DNA of 64,000 nucleotides from Castellaniella defragrans. Its GTDB lineage: Bacteria; Pseudomonadota; Gammaproteobacteria; Burkholderiales; Burkholderiaceae_B. Every line of letters starts with the position of its first letter. The first letter of the stretch is position 1. The DNA is taken from positions 1 to 64,000 of the forward strand of contig NZ_JACHIB010000022.1 in NCBI RefSeq assembly GCF_014203015.1. The letters are read 5' to 3'. The notes beneath the pieces are model-generated. The model was not told the origin of the DNA. It made no database searches and worked only from the letters and a program-made list of their open reading frames with translations. Below, one piece after another: positions 55,157 to 63,584 of this stretch. The position numbers and the translations under genes are program-made.

Positions 55157-56605
55157 GTGACCGATCAGAACATCAAGACGGCGCTGGGCGAGGACGGCGT
55201 CCTGCTGGCCCGCATCGACATGCCGGGCCGCAGCATGAACGTCTTCTCCCTGGAGATGATGGACTCCCTGGAGCGCCTCCTCGACCGGGTCGAGTCCGAT
55301 GAACGGATCGTCGCGGTGGTCCTCGCCTCGGGCAAGGATTCCTTCCTGGTGGGCGCGGATCTTTCGATGATCCGGATGTTCACCGAGCGGGCGCGGACCG
55401 ACACGCACGACCAGCTCGTGGACCTCTGCGGCCGGCTCGGCCGGCTCTTCCGGCGGCTGGAACGCTCGGCCAAGCCGTTCGTCGCGGCGGTCGACGGCCT
55501 GGCCCTGGGCGGCGGGCTGGAACTGTGCCTGGCCAGCCATGCGCGGGTGCTGTCCGACCGCAAGCGCGTCGCGCTGGGGCTGCCCGAGATCAAGCTCGGC
55601 CTGCTGCCGGGGGCGGGAGGCACGCAGCGCCTGCCCCGGCTCATCGGCGTCCGGCGCGGCCTGGACATGCTGCTGCGCGGCGAGCCCGTGCGCGCGGATG
55701 CGGCGCTCGCCTGCGGGCTGGCCGACGAGATCGTGCCCGCCGACCAGCTGATCGACCGGGCGCGGGCCAAGGCGCTGAGCATGGACGGCGGCAAGCCCCG
55801 CCATCTCACCGGCGCGTTCTACGATACCGACGACGAGGAGATCCGGCCCGGCGACGCGGGGGCGCATGAACGCATCGCCCGGGCGCTGGCGCTCGATGAC
55901 GCCCTGCTGGAACGCTATCCGGCCTATCGGGCGATCATGGACTGCGTCATCCAGGGCTGGGCCATGCCGATCGACCTCGCGCTCGACAACGAGATGGATG
56001 TTTTCGTGCGCCTGATCCAGGATCCGGTGGCGGGCAACATGGTGCGCGCGCTGTTCCTGGACCGCCAGCGGTCCCTGAAGTCGCTGGACATTCCGCTGGA
56101 GGTTCCGCCGGAGGCCGGCGGCGTGCCGGTCGGGACGTGCGGCCCGGACGAGGCCGGGCTGGCCGCCGGCTGCGCCGCCGGCGTGTGGGCGGCGCCCCGC
56201 GGCCCGTACGGCCAGGCGGTCGAGATCCTCTGGGACGGCGATCCCCAGGCGCGCGTCGCCGCCCTGATCGCCGCGCGCAGCCTGCGGCCCGACGCGGTCC
56301 TGGTGACGCCGGGCAGGGATCTGGTCCTGGCCGCCCTGGCGCGGGCCGCGCAGGCGGCGCAGGCCCGGGGCCTGCCGCCGGAGTACGGGGTGGCGCTGCG
56401 GGCGCAGGAGGCCGCCGAAGCGGGGCGCGTGACCGACGAGGCGCTGCTCGACAGCGCGGCGGTGGTCGCCGGGATCATGCCCGCATGGACGGGCGGACCT
56501 TTCGCGTTCCTGCAGCGCGTCGGCCGGGCCGAGTGCGAGCGGCGGGCCGAAGCCGCCGGCCTGTCGGCCGGCGACCGGCCCCGGGCGGCCGCGGACTGCC
56601 CGTGA
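55157..56605 (+). CDS. FadJ-like protein: crotonase domain without the NAD-binding dehydrogenase domain
   Basis: 482 residues from a GTG at 55157. Residues 1-200 are a multifunctional-enzyme-type crotonase domain (KDSFLVGADLSMIRMFTERA near 60, VDGLALGGGLELCLASHARV near 113, GLPEIKLGLLPGAGGTQRLP near 141 with both catalytic Glu-containing segments). Residues 200-300 resemble the FadJ linker. The expected Rossmann motif (GxGxxG) of 3-hydroxyacyl-CoA dehydrogenase is absent; instead about 100 Ala-rich residues lead to a tail AGIMPAWTGGPFAFLQRVGR like the last FadJ domain. FadB/FadJ proteins are about 700 residues. So hydratase activity is likely, dehydrogenase activity is not. Neighbouring SDR genes could supply it. 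Confidence 0.85.
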   Translation: MTDQNIKTALGEDGVLLARIDMPGRSMNVFSLEMMDSLERLLDRVESDERIVAVVLASGKDSFLVGADLSMIRMFTERARTDTHDQLVDLCGRLGRLFRRLERSAKPFVAAVDGLALGGGLELCLASHARVLSDRKRVALGLPEIKLGLLPGAGGTQRLPRLIGVRRGLDMLLRGEPVRADAALACGLADEIVPADQLIDRARAKALSMDGGKPRHLTGAFYDTDDEEIRPGDAGAHERIARALALDDALLERYPAYRAIMDCVIQGWAMPIDLALDNEMDVFVRLIQDPVAGNMVRALFLDRQRSLKSLDIPLEVPPEAGGVPVGTCGPDEAGLAAGCAAGVWAAPRGPYGQAVEILWDGDPQARVAALIAARSLRPDAVLVTPGRDLVLAALARAAQAAQARGLPPEYGVALRAQEAAEAGRVTDEALLDSAAVVAGIMPAWTGGPFAFLQRVGRAECERRAEAAGLSAGDRPRAAADCP

Positions 56606-56627
56606 CGCTTCGCAGGAGACCGGGCCC

Positions 56628-57050
56628 GTGTTGAACCGCGACTTGATCGGCTATCGGCTGCCGGTGTTCACGGAGCTCGTGAGCGCTGCGGAGCTGGCGG
56701 CATTCGCCGCCGCCGTCGGTGTGGCGGCGCCCGGCCCGGACGAAGGGGCGCCGCCGACCTTCATGAAGGTGCTGGAGGGGCGCAACGACAGCTCGCGCCA
56801 CATCATGCAGACGGTATTGGGCGCGGATCTGGCGCATATCCTGCATGCCGAACAGCATTTCGAGTACCTGGCGCCCATCCGGGCCGGCATGCGGGTCCAG
56901 GTGGCGCGCCGGATCGCCGACATCTACGAGCGGCGCCGGGGCGCGCTCGAATTCGTGTCGATCGAGACGACGTTTTCCAATGACGAGGGCGAGGTGCTGG
57001 GGCGTTCGCGCCAGCTGGTGCTGGTGCGCCATCCGAAGGAGGAGGCATGA
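56628..57050 (+). CDS. MaoC-like N-terminal-type dehydratase domain protein
   Basis: 140 residues from a GTG at 56628 with AGGAGA upstream. Hotdog-type half (FAS1-like dehydratase/HTD2 N-terminal domain): PPTFMKVLEGRNDSSRHIMQ region near 45, HILHAEQHFEYLAPIRAGM near 72, and RRGALEFVSIETTFSNDEGE near 103. These halves pair with a catalytic MaoC half, encoded by the next gene, to make a two-domain (R)-type enoyl-CoA hydratase as in ChsH1/ChsH2-like or HTD2-like heteromers. The two genes are 4 bases apart. Confidence 0.82.
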   Translation: MLNRDLIGYRLPVFTELVSAAELAAFAAAVGVAAPGPDEGAPPTFMKVLEGRNDSSRHIMQTVLGADLAHILHAEQHFEYLAPIRAGMRVQVARRIADIYERRRGALEFVSIETTFSNDEGEVLGRSRQLVLVRHPKEEA

Positions 57051-57054
57051 GTTC

Positions 57055-57585
57055 ATGAGTGCCGATGGAGGGAGCATGGCTGCTGTCGATGGAGGGAGCA
57101 TGGCTGTGGTCGATGGGGGAGGCACGGCTGCCGTGCGCATGCCGGAAGCGGTGTCCGGCCCCGCCGTGCTGCACGAGGCCGGCGCCGCATTCTCGCCCGA
57201 GGATCTGAGGCGCTATGCGCAGGCGTCCGGCGACCACAACCCGCTGCATCTGGACCCCGCCTTCGCCCGCAGGGCCGGGTTCGACGGCCTCGTCGTGCAT
57301 GGCATGCTGAACATGGCGCGCCTGGGGCGCATGCTGACGCGGCATTTCGATGCCGGCAGCATCCGCGGCTTCGGCGCCCGCTTCGAGAGCGTGCTGCTGG
57401 TGGGGCAGGCCACGACGATCGGCATGAGCCTGACCGGATATGAAGGCGGCGTGGCCAGGGTGGCGCTGCTGATGCGGGCGCAGGACGGGCGGCGGATCGT
57501 CAGCGGCCATGCCGACGTCCGGCTCTCCGAGGAGGAGCTCCTGCGGAGATTCCGCCCCGCATTGCACTCCCCGGTCGAGTCCTAG
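57055..57585 (+). CDS. MaoC-family enoyl-CoA hydratase, catalytic half
   Basis: 176 residues from the ATG at 57055. Residues 4-27 are translated from three 24-bp repeats (VDGGSMA-type units), each offering GGAGGGAGC-ATG, so initiation may also occur at 57076 or 57100. The hotdog domain starts near residue 45 with FSPEDLRRYAQASGDHNPLH (the Asp-x-x-x-x-His active-site pair of hydratase 2), then DGLVVHGMLNMARLGRMLTR. It pairs with the preceding MaoC-N-type protein. Its TAG stop overlaps the stop of the convergent SDR in a CTAG. Confidence 0.87.
   Translation: MSADGGSMAAVDGGSMAVVDGGGTAAVRMPEAVSGPAVLHEAGAAFSPEDLRRYAQASGDHNPLHLDPAFARRAGFDGLVVHGMLNMARLGRMLTRHFDAGSIRGFGARFESVLLVGQATTIGMSLTGYEGGVARVALLMRAQDGRRIVSGHADVRLSEEELLRRFRPALHSPVES
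57064..57135 (+). repeat. Three in-frame 24-bp repeats at the start of a MaoC gene
   Basis: Units at 57064-57087, 57088-57111 and 57112-57135. The first two are GATGGAGGGAGCATGGCT followed by six variable bases; the third has diverged and lost its ATG. Each intact unit contains a Shine-Dalgarno-like GGAGGG placed before ATG, so the array multiplies start sites while keeping the frame. Confidence 0.85.
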
Positions 57586-58499
57586 ACGGGGTCCCAGGTG
57601 AAGACGTCGCCCGAGCGGGCGAGGGGATAGAAGTCGTTCTGGAACATGGGCAGGACGCGCTCGATGATCGTCTCCGGCGTCCAGCCGTCGGAGGTGTGCG
57701 CCGTGCGCAGCAGGCGGGGCTGGGTGAACAGATAGATCTCGTTGTTGCGCACGCCGAAGATCTGTCCCGTGACTTCCCGCGCCTGGTCGCTGGCCAGGGC
57801 CACGACGAAGGGCGCGATCTTTTCCGGGATCAGTTTCTTGAGCCCTTCGACGCGCTTCTGCTGTTCGGGCGTGTCGGCGGGAATGGTGCCGACCATGCGC
57901 GTCCATGCCCAGGGCGCGATGGCGTTGGAGCGGACATTGGACCGCTGCATGTCGATGGCGATGGCTTTCGAGAGCGCCGCCACCCCGAGCTTGGATGCAG
58001 CGTAGTTGGCCTGGCCGAGATTGCCGATCAATCCGGAACTGGAGGTGATGTGGACGTAGACGCCGCCGTTCTGGGCCTTGAAGTGGGGGGCCGCCGCGCG
58101 GCTGACGTGGAACGCGCCGCTCAGGTTGACGGCGACCACCGCGTCGAATTCCTCGCGGCTCATCTTGTGGAAGATCGCGTCGCGCACGATCCCCGCGTTG
58201 TTCACCACGATGTCGATCCGGCCGAAGGCGTCGATGGCGGCCTGGACCATGGCATGGGCCTGGTCCCAGTCGGCGACCGAGTGCGTGTCGGCGGCGGCCT
58301 CGCCGCCCGCCGCGCGGATTTCTGCGACGACCTCGTGGGCGGGCCCCTGGTCCAGGCCTTCGCCGGCGGCCGATGCGCCGATGTCGTTGACGATCACCTT
58401 GGCGCCGGCGGCGGCCAGGGCGAGGGCGATGCCGCGGCCCACGCCTCGGCCGGCCCCTGTGACCAGGGCGACTTTTCCGCTCAGTAGTCTGTGTTCCAT
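57582..58499 (-). CDS. Short-chain dehydrogenase of the MFE-2/HSD17B4 type
   Basis: 305 residues. Motifs: GKVALVTGAGRGVGRGIALA near 8, KVIVNDIGASAAGEGLDQGP near 34 (NAD-type Asp), NNAGIVRDAIFHKMSREEFD near 98, and catalytic NYAASKLGVAALSKAIA near 163. The pattern matches the 3-hydroxyacyl-CoA dehydrogenase domain of peroxisomal-type multifunctional enzymes, usually partnered with MaoC hydratases such as the two encoded just beside it. It lies convergent to them and divergent from the reductase at 58655, behind the palindromic promoter region. Confidence 0.9.
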   Translation of the reverse strand: MEHRLLSGKVALVTGAGRGVGRGIALALAAAGAKVIVNDIGASAAGEGLDQGPAHEVVAEIRAAGGEAAADTHSVADWDQAHAMVQAAIDAFGRIDIVVNNAGIVRDAIFHKMSREEFDAVVAVNLSGAFHVSRAAAPHFKAQNGGVYVHITSSSGLIGNLGQANYAASKLGVAALSKAIAIDMQRSNVRSNAIAPWAWTRMVGTIPADTPEQQKRVEGLKKLIPEKIAPFVVALASDQAREVTGQIFGVRNNEIYLFTQPRLLRTAHTSDGWTPETIIERVLPMFQNDFYPLARSGDVFTWDPV

Positions 58500-58550
58500 T
58501 GTGTCTCCGGAATTGAATGTCGGGCCTCGCCGCGGCAGCCGCGGCGAGTA

Positions 58551-58580
58551 TTGTAATCATATCATATGGTATGATATGAT
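58551..58580. promoter_or_regulatory. Divergent promoter with a perfect 25-bp palindrome (site 3)
   Basis: A perfect 11-3-11 inverted repeat at 58556-58580, whose core ATCATA-TGG-TATGAT (58561-58575) is identical to site 1 except for the middle. On the plus strand TTGTAA (58551-58556), 18 bases, TATGAT (58575-58580). It lies between the SDR (minus, 58499) and the flavin reductase (plus, 58655), so one repressor could shut both. Confidence 0.75.
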
Positions 58581-58654
58581 ACTAATTAATGTGGGGCGGC
58601 CGCGCGCATCGCCGGATGCATGGGCCGCCTGTCCTGAAGCCGTGCTGGGGCGCC

Positions 58655-59770
58655 ATGTCCATCCTGTTCTCTCCGCTGCGGATCGGCCCGATGATGCTCG
58701 ACAACCGGGTCTTCGTCTCTCCCATGTGCCAGTACAGCGCCCGGGGCGGCCTGGCCGGCGACTGGCACTGGCAGCACTACGGCTCGCTGGCGGTCGGCGG
58801 TGCCGGCGCGCTCACCCTCGAAGCCACCGCGGTCGCGCCGGAAGGCCGCATCACGGCCGGCTGTCTGGGGCTCTACGACCCGCGGCAGGAAGCCGCGCTG
58901 GCCGCGCTGGTGGCCCATCTCAAGCGGCTGGCGTCGATTCCCATCGGCATCCAGCTCAGCCATGCGGGCCGCAAGGCGGCCTGCCGCACCCCCTGGGATG
59001 GCGGCGGCGCCTTGTCCATCGGCACGGGCTGGCCGGTCCTGGGGCCGTCGGCGCTGCCCTTCGGCGCTGAGCGTCCGCTGCCGGTCGAGATGAACGAAGC
59101 GGATATCGAGCGCGTGACCGAGGCCTTTGCCGGCAGCGCGCGCCGCGCCCTGCGCGCCGGGCTGGATTACCTGGAACTGCACCTGGCGCATGGCTATCTG
59201 CTCGCCAGCTTTCTCTCGCCGCTCGCCAACCGCCGCACGGACGCCTATGGCGGCGCGCTGGCCAACCGCCTGCGCTTCCCCCTGGCCGTGGCGGCCGCGG
59301 TGCGCGCCGTGTGGCCCGCGCACAAGGCGCTCGGCGCGCGCATCGACGCGCACGAGTGGATCGAAGGCGGGCGGCCTTTTTCCGAGACGCTCGAAGTGTG
59401 CGCGGCGCTGCGTGGGGCGGGCGTCGATTTCGTCTGCATATCGAGCGGCGCGGTCGCCGAGGGGGTGCGGATCCCCGCGGCCCCCGGCTATCTCCTCGGA
59501 TACGCCGGGCGCGTCCGGCGGAAGACCGGCATGCCGGTGCGCGCCGTGGGCATGCTGCATCGGCCCCGCATGGCCGAGCGGGCGGTCGCCGACGGCGACG
59601 CCGACTGCGTGGCGCTGGGGCGGTCTTTCCTGTTCGATCCCCGCTGGGCGATGAAGGCCGCGCATGTCCTGGGCGCGGGAGATCTGTTTTCGCGGCAGTT
59701 CCAGCTTGCCGGGCCCGCCCGCTGGCATCCCGGGAGGGCCCTGGCCGCGGCCCTGAACGAACCGGCCTGA
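58655..59770 (+). CDS. Old-yellow-enzyme-type NADH:flavin oxidoreductase
   Basis: 371 residues from the ATG at 58655; an ATG at 58589 sits only 8 bases from the -10 and is rejected. TIM-barrel OYE of the YqjM type: SPMCQYSARGGLAGDWHWQH near 25, LSHAGRKAACRTPWDG near 102, LELHLAHGYLLASFLSPLAN near 170 and VALGRSFLFDPRWAMKAA near 328. FMN-dependent reduction of activated C=C bonds; possible substrates are conjugated enoyl-CoAs or ketones formed from the isopropenyl ring. Its promoter carries the shared palindrome. Confidence 0.9.
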   Translation: MSILFSPLRIGPMMLDNRVFVSPMCQYSARGGLAGDWHWQHYGSLAVGGAGALTLEATAVAPEGRITAGCLGLYDPRQEAALAALVAHLKRLASIPIGIQLSHAGRKAACRTPWDGGGALSIGTGWPVLGPSALPFGAERPLPVEMNEADIERVTEAFAGSARRALRAGLDYLELHLAHGYLLASFLSPLANRRTDAYGGALANRLRFPLAVAAAVRAVWPAHKALGARIDAHEWIEGGRPFSETLEVCAALRGAGVDFVCISSGAVAEGVRIPAAPGYLLGYAGRVRRKTGMPVRAVGMLHRPRMAERAVADGDADCVALGRSFLFDPRWAMKAAHVLGAGDLFSRQFQLAGPARWHPGRALAAALNEPA

Positions 59771-59828
59771 AAGCGGGCGGACCGCGTCTTCCGAAGGCGG
59801 CGCCAATCCAATCATGAGGAGTATGGCT

Positions 59829-60698
59829 ATGCGGTATGCATCCGTGTTTCATCCCGAGGTCTTCAGCGGGCAGACCATCGTCGTCACCGGCGCGGGCAGC
59901 GGGATCGGCCGCTGTACCGCGCACGAACTCGCGGCGCTGGGCGCGCACGTCGCGCTGGTCGGGCGGACCGAGGAAAAGTGCGCGCGGGTGCGCGACGAGA
60001 TCGTCCAGGACGGCGGGCGCGCCAGCGTCCATGCGTGCGACATCCGCGACGAAGGCGCGGTGATCCGCGCGATCGACGGCGTGCTGGAGCTGACCGGCCG
60101 GCTCGACGGCCTGGTCAACAATGCGGGCGGCCAGTGGATGACGCCGCTGCGGGACATCAGCACGAACGGCTTCGACGCGGTCGTGCGCAACAACCTGACG
60201 GGCGGCTTCATCTTCATGCGCGAAGCCTATGCGCGCTGGATGGCGGCGCATGGCGGCGCGATCGTCAACATCATCGCCGACATCTGGCATGGCTGGCCGA
60301 ATTTCGGCCATTCCGCCGCGGCGCGCGGCGGCATGCTCACGCTGTCCGAAACGGCGGCCTGCGAGTGGGCCGCCGAGGGCGTGCGCGTCAATACCGTGGC
60401 GCCCGGCGGGATCGCGTCCAGCGGCTTCGACCGCTATACCCCGGAGGCGCGCCGCGAGCTGCGGAAATACGCCGCCAAGGTGCCGCTCAAGCGCTTCGGC
60501 ACCGAGGCCGAGGTCTCGGCCGCGATCGTCTTCCTGCTGTCGCCGGCGGCGGCCTACATCACCGGGACCTGCATCCGGGTGGATGGCGGCACGCCCAACG
60601 CCCGCCAGACCTGGACGCTGGGTGAAACGTCGCGCAGCCGGCCGTTCGAAGGGTTCCACCGGGCCGAGGCGCCCGCCATGCTGAGCGAAGCGGATTGA
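59829..60698 (+). CDS. Short-chain dehydrogenase of the PECR (trans-2-enoyl-CoA reductase) type
   Basis: 289 residues from the ATG at 59829, seven bases after GAGGAG; in-frame ATGs at 59814 and 59823 are poorer. Motifs: TIVVTGAGSGIGRCTAHELA near 16, NNAGGQWMTPLRDISTNGFD near 99, and at the YxxxK site FGHSAAARGGMLTLSETAAC near 160, where Tyr and Lys are replaced as in PECR-type reductases (HSAAAR). It likely reduces enoyl- or dienoyl-CoA. Coupled in an operon with the flavin reductase upstream. Confidence 0.88.
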   Translation: MRYASVFHPEVFSGQTIVVTGAGSGIGRCTAHELAALGAHVALVGRTEEKCARVRDEIVQDGGRASVHACDIRDEGAVIRAIDGVLELTGRLDGLVNNAGGQWMTPLRDISTNGFDAVVRNNLTGGFIFMREAYARWMAAHGGAIVNIIADIWHGWPNFGHSAAARGGMLTLSETAACEWAAEGVRVNTVAPGGIASSGFDRYTPEARRELRKYAAKVPLKRFGTEAEVSAAIVFLLSPAAAYITGTCIRVDGGTPNARQTWTLGETSRSRPFEGFHRAEAPAMLSEAD

Positions 60699-60702
60699 GG
60701 CC

Positions 60703-61482
60703 ATGGCGCGTATGGATCTGATGGGCGCACCGAATTTCCGGGACCTCGGCGGGTGCCGTGGCGCCGGGGGCGGCACGGTCCGGCCGGGGCGCGTGTTTCG
60801 CTCCGAGGCGCTGGCGCGCCTGACCGACGAGGACCTGCGGCGGGTCGCGGCCTTGGACATCGGGCTCGTCTGCGACCTGAGGGCCGCCGACGAGCGGCAG
60901 CGGGCGGAGAGCCGCTGGCCTGCCGGGCGGGCGGCCAGGACCCTGTACAGCGCGCGGGCCGATGCGCTTGCGGCCGTCCGGATTTCCGGCTGGCGCGAAC
61001 GCATCGCCGATCCGGCGTTCGATGCCGAGGCGGCGCGCCAGTGGATCCTGGGCGCCTATGCCGCCATGCCGCGTCTGTTTGCCGAGGTGCTCGCCGAGCT
61101 GTTCGCGGCACTGGAGGGCCCCGCATCGCCGGTGACGCTGGTGCATTGCACGGCCGGCAAGGACCGCACGGGGTTCGTCTGCGCCATACTGCTCTTCGCC
61201 CTCGGCGTTTCGCGCGACGATGTATTCGAGAACTACCTGCTGACCCGCGCCCGTTGCCCGCCGGCCGAGCTGGTCCGCGGGCTGCTGGGGGACGAGCTGG
61301 AAGGGCTGCCGCCGCGTGCGCTGGATGCGTTGCTGGTCATGGCCGACGTGCGCGAAGAATACCTGATGGCGGCCCTGGATTGCATCGGGCGGGATTTCGG
61401 CGGCATCGACGCCTATTTCAGGGTCGCCTGCGGTTTGACTGCGGCCGGGCATGCGGGCTTGCGCATGCGTTTGCTGGCCTGA
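60703..61482 (+). CDS. Tyrosine-phosphatase-like protein (DSP/LipA family)
   Basis: 259 residues. The phosphatase P-loop LVHCTAGKDRTGFVCAILLF (C-x5-R) lies near residue 147, and NFRDLGGCRGAGGGTVRPGR at the N-terminus is the classic start of this family (Y_phosphatase3). Members hydrolyse phosphotyrosine, phosphoinositides or small phosphates. It starts 4 bases after the SDR stop. With two APH-like phosphotransferases in the window, one idea is that it removes phosphate from an intermediate they phosphorylate; this is speculative. Confidence 0.88.
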   Translation: MARMDLMGAPNFRDLGGCRGAGGGTVRPGRVFRSEALARLTDEDLRRVAALDIGLVCDLRAADERQRAESRWPAGRAARTLYSARADALAAVRISGWRERIADPAFDAEAARQWILGAYAAMPRLFAEVLAELFAALEGPASPVTLVHCTAGKDRTGFVCAILLFALGVSRDDVFENYLLTRARCPPAELVRGLLGDELEGLPPRALDALLVMADVREEYLMAALDCIGRDFGGIDAYFRVACGLTAAGHAGLRMRLLA

Positions 61483-61562
61483 TCCTTGGGCCGTCCTTCT
61501 CTGGATGGCGTATCGAGAGCAAGGCTGTGGCGGCGCGCCGCGGCCCCTTCGGGAGGTGTCTG

Positions 61563-62261
61563 ATGCATGCCGGAAGAAAACCGCTGCCGCCCGGGCAGTT
61601 CGAATACCCCAGTTTCGACCGTTTCGGCCTTGGCCATTTTGCCGGACGGTTCCCCCATAACCCCGATAACGTCGAACTCTCCATTGGCGGCGACGTCCGG
61701 CGGGCGGTGATACTGGGCGCGGAACTGGAAACCCTGCCCCGAGTGGAGCAGATATCCGATTTCCACTGCGTGACGACCTGGTCGTACAGGGGGGTGCGCT
61801 GGCGCGGAGTGCGGTTTTCGGATTTTTATCATCGTCTGGTCGTGCCGCTGGCCCAGCCGCTGGATGGTGCGACATTCGTCGTCTTTCGGGCCCAGGACGG
61901 CTATGCCTGCTGCATGCGGTTGTGCGACTTGCTGGCCGACGATGTGTTGCTGGCCGACGGGATCGGCGACGGGGGGCTGGGCATCGAACATGGCGCGCCG
62001 CTGCGCCTGGTGGCGCCGGCCCATTATGGATACAAGAACGTCAAGCATCTCGCCGCGATCGAGTTCTGGAAGGACAGGCGCAATTACCGCTTTCCCTTTC
62101 CCTATCCGGATCTGATGGATCATCCGCGCGGCAGGGTGGCCTTCGAGGAACGGGCCAGATATGTGCCGGCGTGGTTGATCAGGATCGTGTATCGCGCGCT
62201 GATGCCCGGGGCGCGGCGCAAGATGCGCAAGGCGCTTGAGCATTACAGGGACGGCTTGTAA
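61563..62261 (+). CDS. Molybdopterin-binding (sulfite-oxidase-fold) protein
   Basis: 232 residues, start at 61563 with GGGAGG upstream. Moco domain motifs: VEQISDFHCVTTWSYRGVRW near 60, whose Cys is the expected molybdenum ligand, then RGVRFSDFYHRLV, and HYGYKNVKHLAAIEFWKDRR near 155. It lacks the dimerisation domain of sulfite oxidases and any Tat signal (as in YedY), so it is probably cytoplasmic. No Moco biosynthesis or haem partner is nearby. It may be an oxygen-independent hydroxylase or reductase; this is inference. Last gene before the promoter at 62256. Confidence 0.83.
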   Translation: MHAGRKPLPPGQFEYPSFDRFGLGHFAGRFPHNPDNVELSIGGDVRRAVILGAELETLPRVEQISDFHCVTTWSYRGVRWRGVRFSDFYHRLVVPLAQPLDGATFVVFRAQDGYACCMRLCDLLADDVLLADGIGDGGLGIEHGAPLRLVAPAHYGYKNVKHLAAIEFWKDRRNYRFPFPYPDLMDHPRGRVAFEERARYVPAWLIRIVYRALMPGARRKMRKALEHYRDGL

Positions 62262-62290
62262 TAATACTAATACATATGGTATGATACAGT
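62256..62290 (+). promoter_or_regulatory. Promoter region with shared palindrome (site 4)
   Basis: TACATA-TGG-TATGAT (62271-62285): right half and centre identical to site 3, left half with two changes. TTGTAA (62256-62261) lies upstream, 18 bases from TATGAT (62280-62285); alternatively the -10 is TACAGT (62285-62290), with the offset seen at sites 1-3. It precedes the phosphotransferase at 62387 and overlaps the end of the molybdopterin gene. Confidence 0.6.
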
Positions 62291-62386
62291 TCTAAATTAA
62301 AATAATCGTGCCGGATCCGGCTTTGCGCAGCATGTGTCCCCCCAGGCGGGGTCCGGCGGCGACAGGCCAAAGAACAGGAGACATCA

Positions 62387-63583
62387 GTGGATATGGACAA
62401 GAATCGCCCCGATCCGGCATGGATCGGGCAATTGCGCCGGCGCTTTCCCTGTGAACGGGAAATCGACCGCATCCTGACGCGCAAGCTGAGCCGGCGTGCC
62501 GGGCCGCCTTTCGCTCCGGTGACGATCGAGCAGCTGGTCGGCGGCATCGAGGCCCTGTTGCGCGCCGAAGGCATCGGCGACCATGCGATCCATGCCCCCC
62601 GCTGGCTTTCCGGCGGCGCTTCCAAGCTGCAGATGGCGTTCGATCTGGAATGGGAGCGCCCGGGCGCCGGCCGGGAGAAAACCGCCATGGTGCTGCGGAT
62701 GGAGCCGGCCGAATCGATCGTCGAGACCAGCCGCCTGCGGGAATTCCAGATCATCAAGGCGCTCGAGGGCACGGTGCCCGTGCCGCCCGTCTTCTGGTGT
62801 GACGCCGAAGGCGAATTCCTGCCCTATCCGGCGCTCATCTACGGCTTCGCCCCGGGGGTGACCAAGCCCGACCAGGGGGCCAGCGGTGTCTCCGGGCTGG
62901 GGACCGTCCTGCCCGCGCCGCTGCGCGCGGATCTGGCGCCGCAGTTCGTCGATTTGCTGGCGCGGATCCATCGGCATGACTATTCCGGTGACGCGCTCGA
63001 TGCCTTCGAGCATCCCGCCACGGGCACGACCCAGTGCGCCGAGTGGGGCGTGAACTGGTGGGAGCGGGTGTGGACCGAGGACTGCGAGGAAGACGTGCCG
63101 ATGATGCACCTCGCGGCCGCCTGGCTGCGGCGCAACCTGCCGGTGCTCGATCGGGCCTCGGTGGTGCATTCCGATTACCGGACCGGCAATTTTCTGTACA
63201 CCGAACACGACCGTCGGATCACGGCCCTGCTGGATTGGGAACTGGGACGGATCGGCGACCGCCACCAGGATCTGGCCTGGACGACCAACCGCGCATTTTC
63301 TTCCATGGCCGAGGACGGCACCACCCGGCTGGTGTGCGGCCTGCTGCCCGAGGAAGACTTCTACGAACAGTACGAAAAGGCCTCGGGCCTGACCGTGGAT
63401 CCGGGGAAAGTACATTGGTACAAAGTCTACAACGCCTATAGCATCGCTGTGCTGACGCTGGGCACCGGCTATCGGATCGCCCTGAACGGCAAAACCCACC
63501 AGGATATTCTGGTCACCTGGCTGATCGGCATCGGCGGGATGATCGTCGATGAAATGAGAACCCTGATTCAGGAGGCGAACTGA
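62387..63583 (+). CDS. Aminoglycoside-phosphotransferase-like (ACAD10 N-terminal type) protein, intact copy
   Basis: 398 residues from a GTG at 62387 (AGGAG seven bases upstream); ATG at 62393 is an alternative. Kinase-like motifs: KTAMVLRMEPAESIVETSRL near 102, catalytic loop SVVHSDYRTGNFLYTEHDRR near 255 (His-Ser-Asp, Asn), metal site ITALLDWELGRIGDRHQDLA near 277. It is the intact paralogue of the amber-interrupted gene at 28046 and shows that the N-terminal region there belongs to the protein. The substrate is unknown; the family occurs with acyl-CoA dehydrogenases. Followed at once by the helical partner. Confidence 0.88.
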   Translation: MDMDKNRPDPAWIGQLRRRFPCEREIDRILTRKLSRRAGPPFAPVTIEQLVGGIEALLRAEGIGDHAIHAPRWLSGGASKLQMAFDLEWERPGAGREKTAMVLRMEPAESIVETSRLREFQIIKALEGTVPVPPVFWCDAEGEFLPYPALIYGFAPGVTKPDQGASGVSGLGTVLPAPLRADLAPQFVDLLARIHRHDYSGDALDAFEHPATGTTQCAEWGVNWWERVWTEDCEEDVPMMHLAAAWLRRNLPVLDRASVVHSDYRTGNFLYTEHDRRITALLDWELGRIGDRHQDLAWTTNRAFSSMAEDGTTRLVCGLLPEEDFYEQYEKASGLTVDPGKVHWYKVYNAYSIAVLTLGTGYRIALNGKTHQDILVTWLIGIGGMIVDEMRTLIQEAN

Positions 63584-63584
63584 C

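Noticed and set aside
58589-58654. Earlier ATG for the flavin reductase
   Set aside because: It lies 8 bases after the proposed -10, lacks a ribosome site and adds residues unlike the family.
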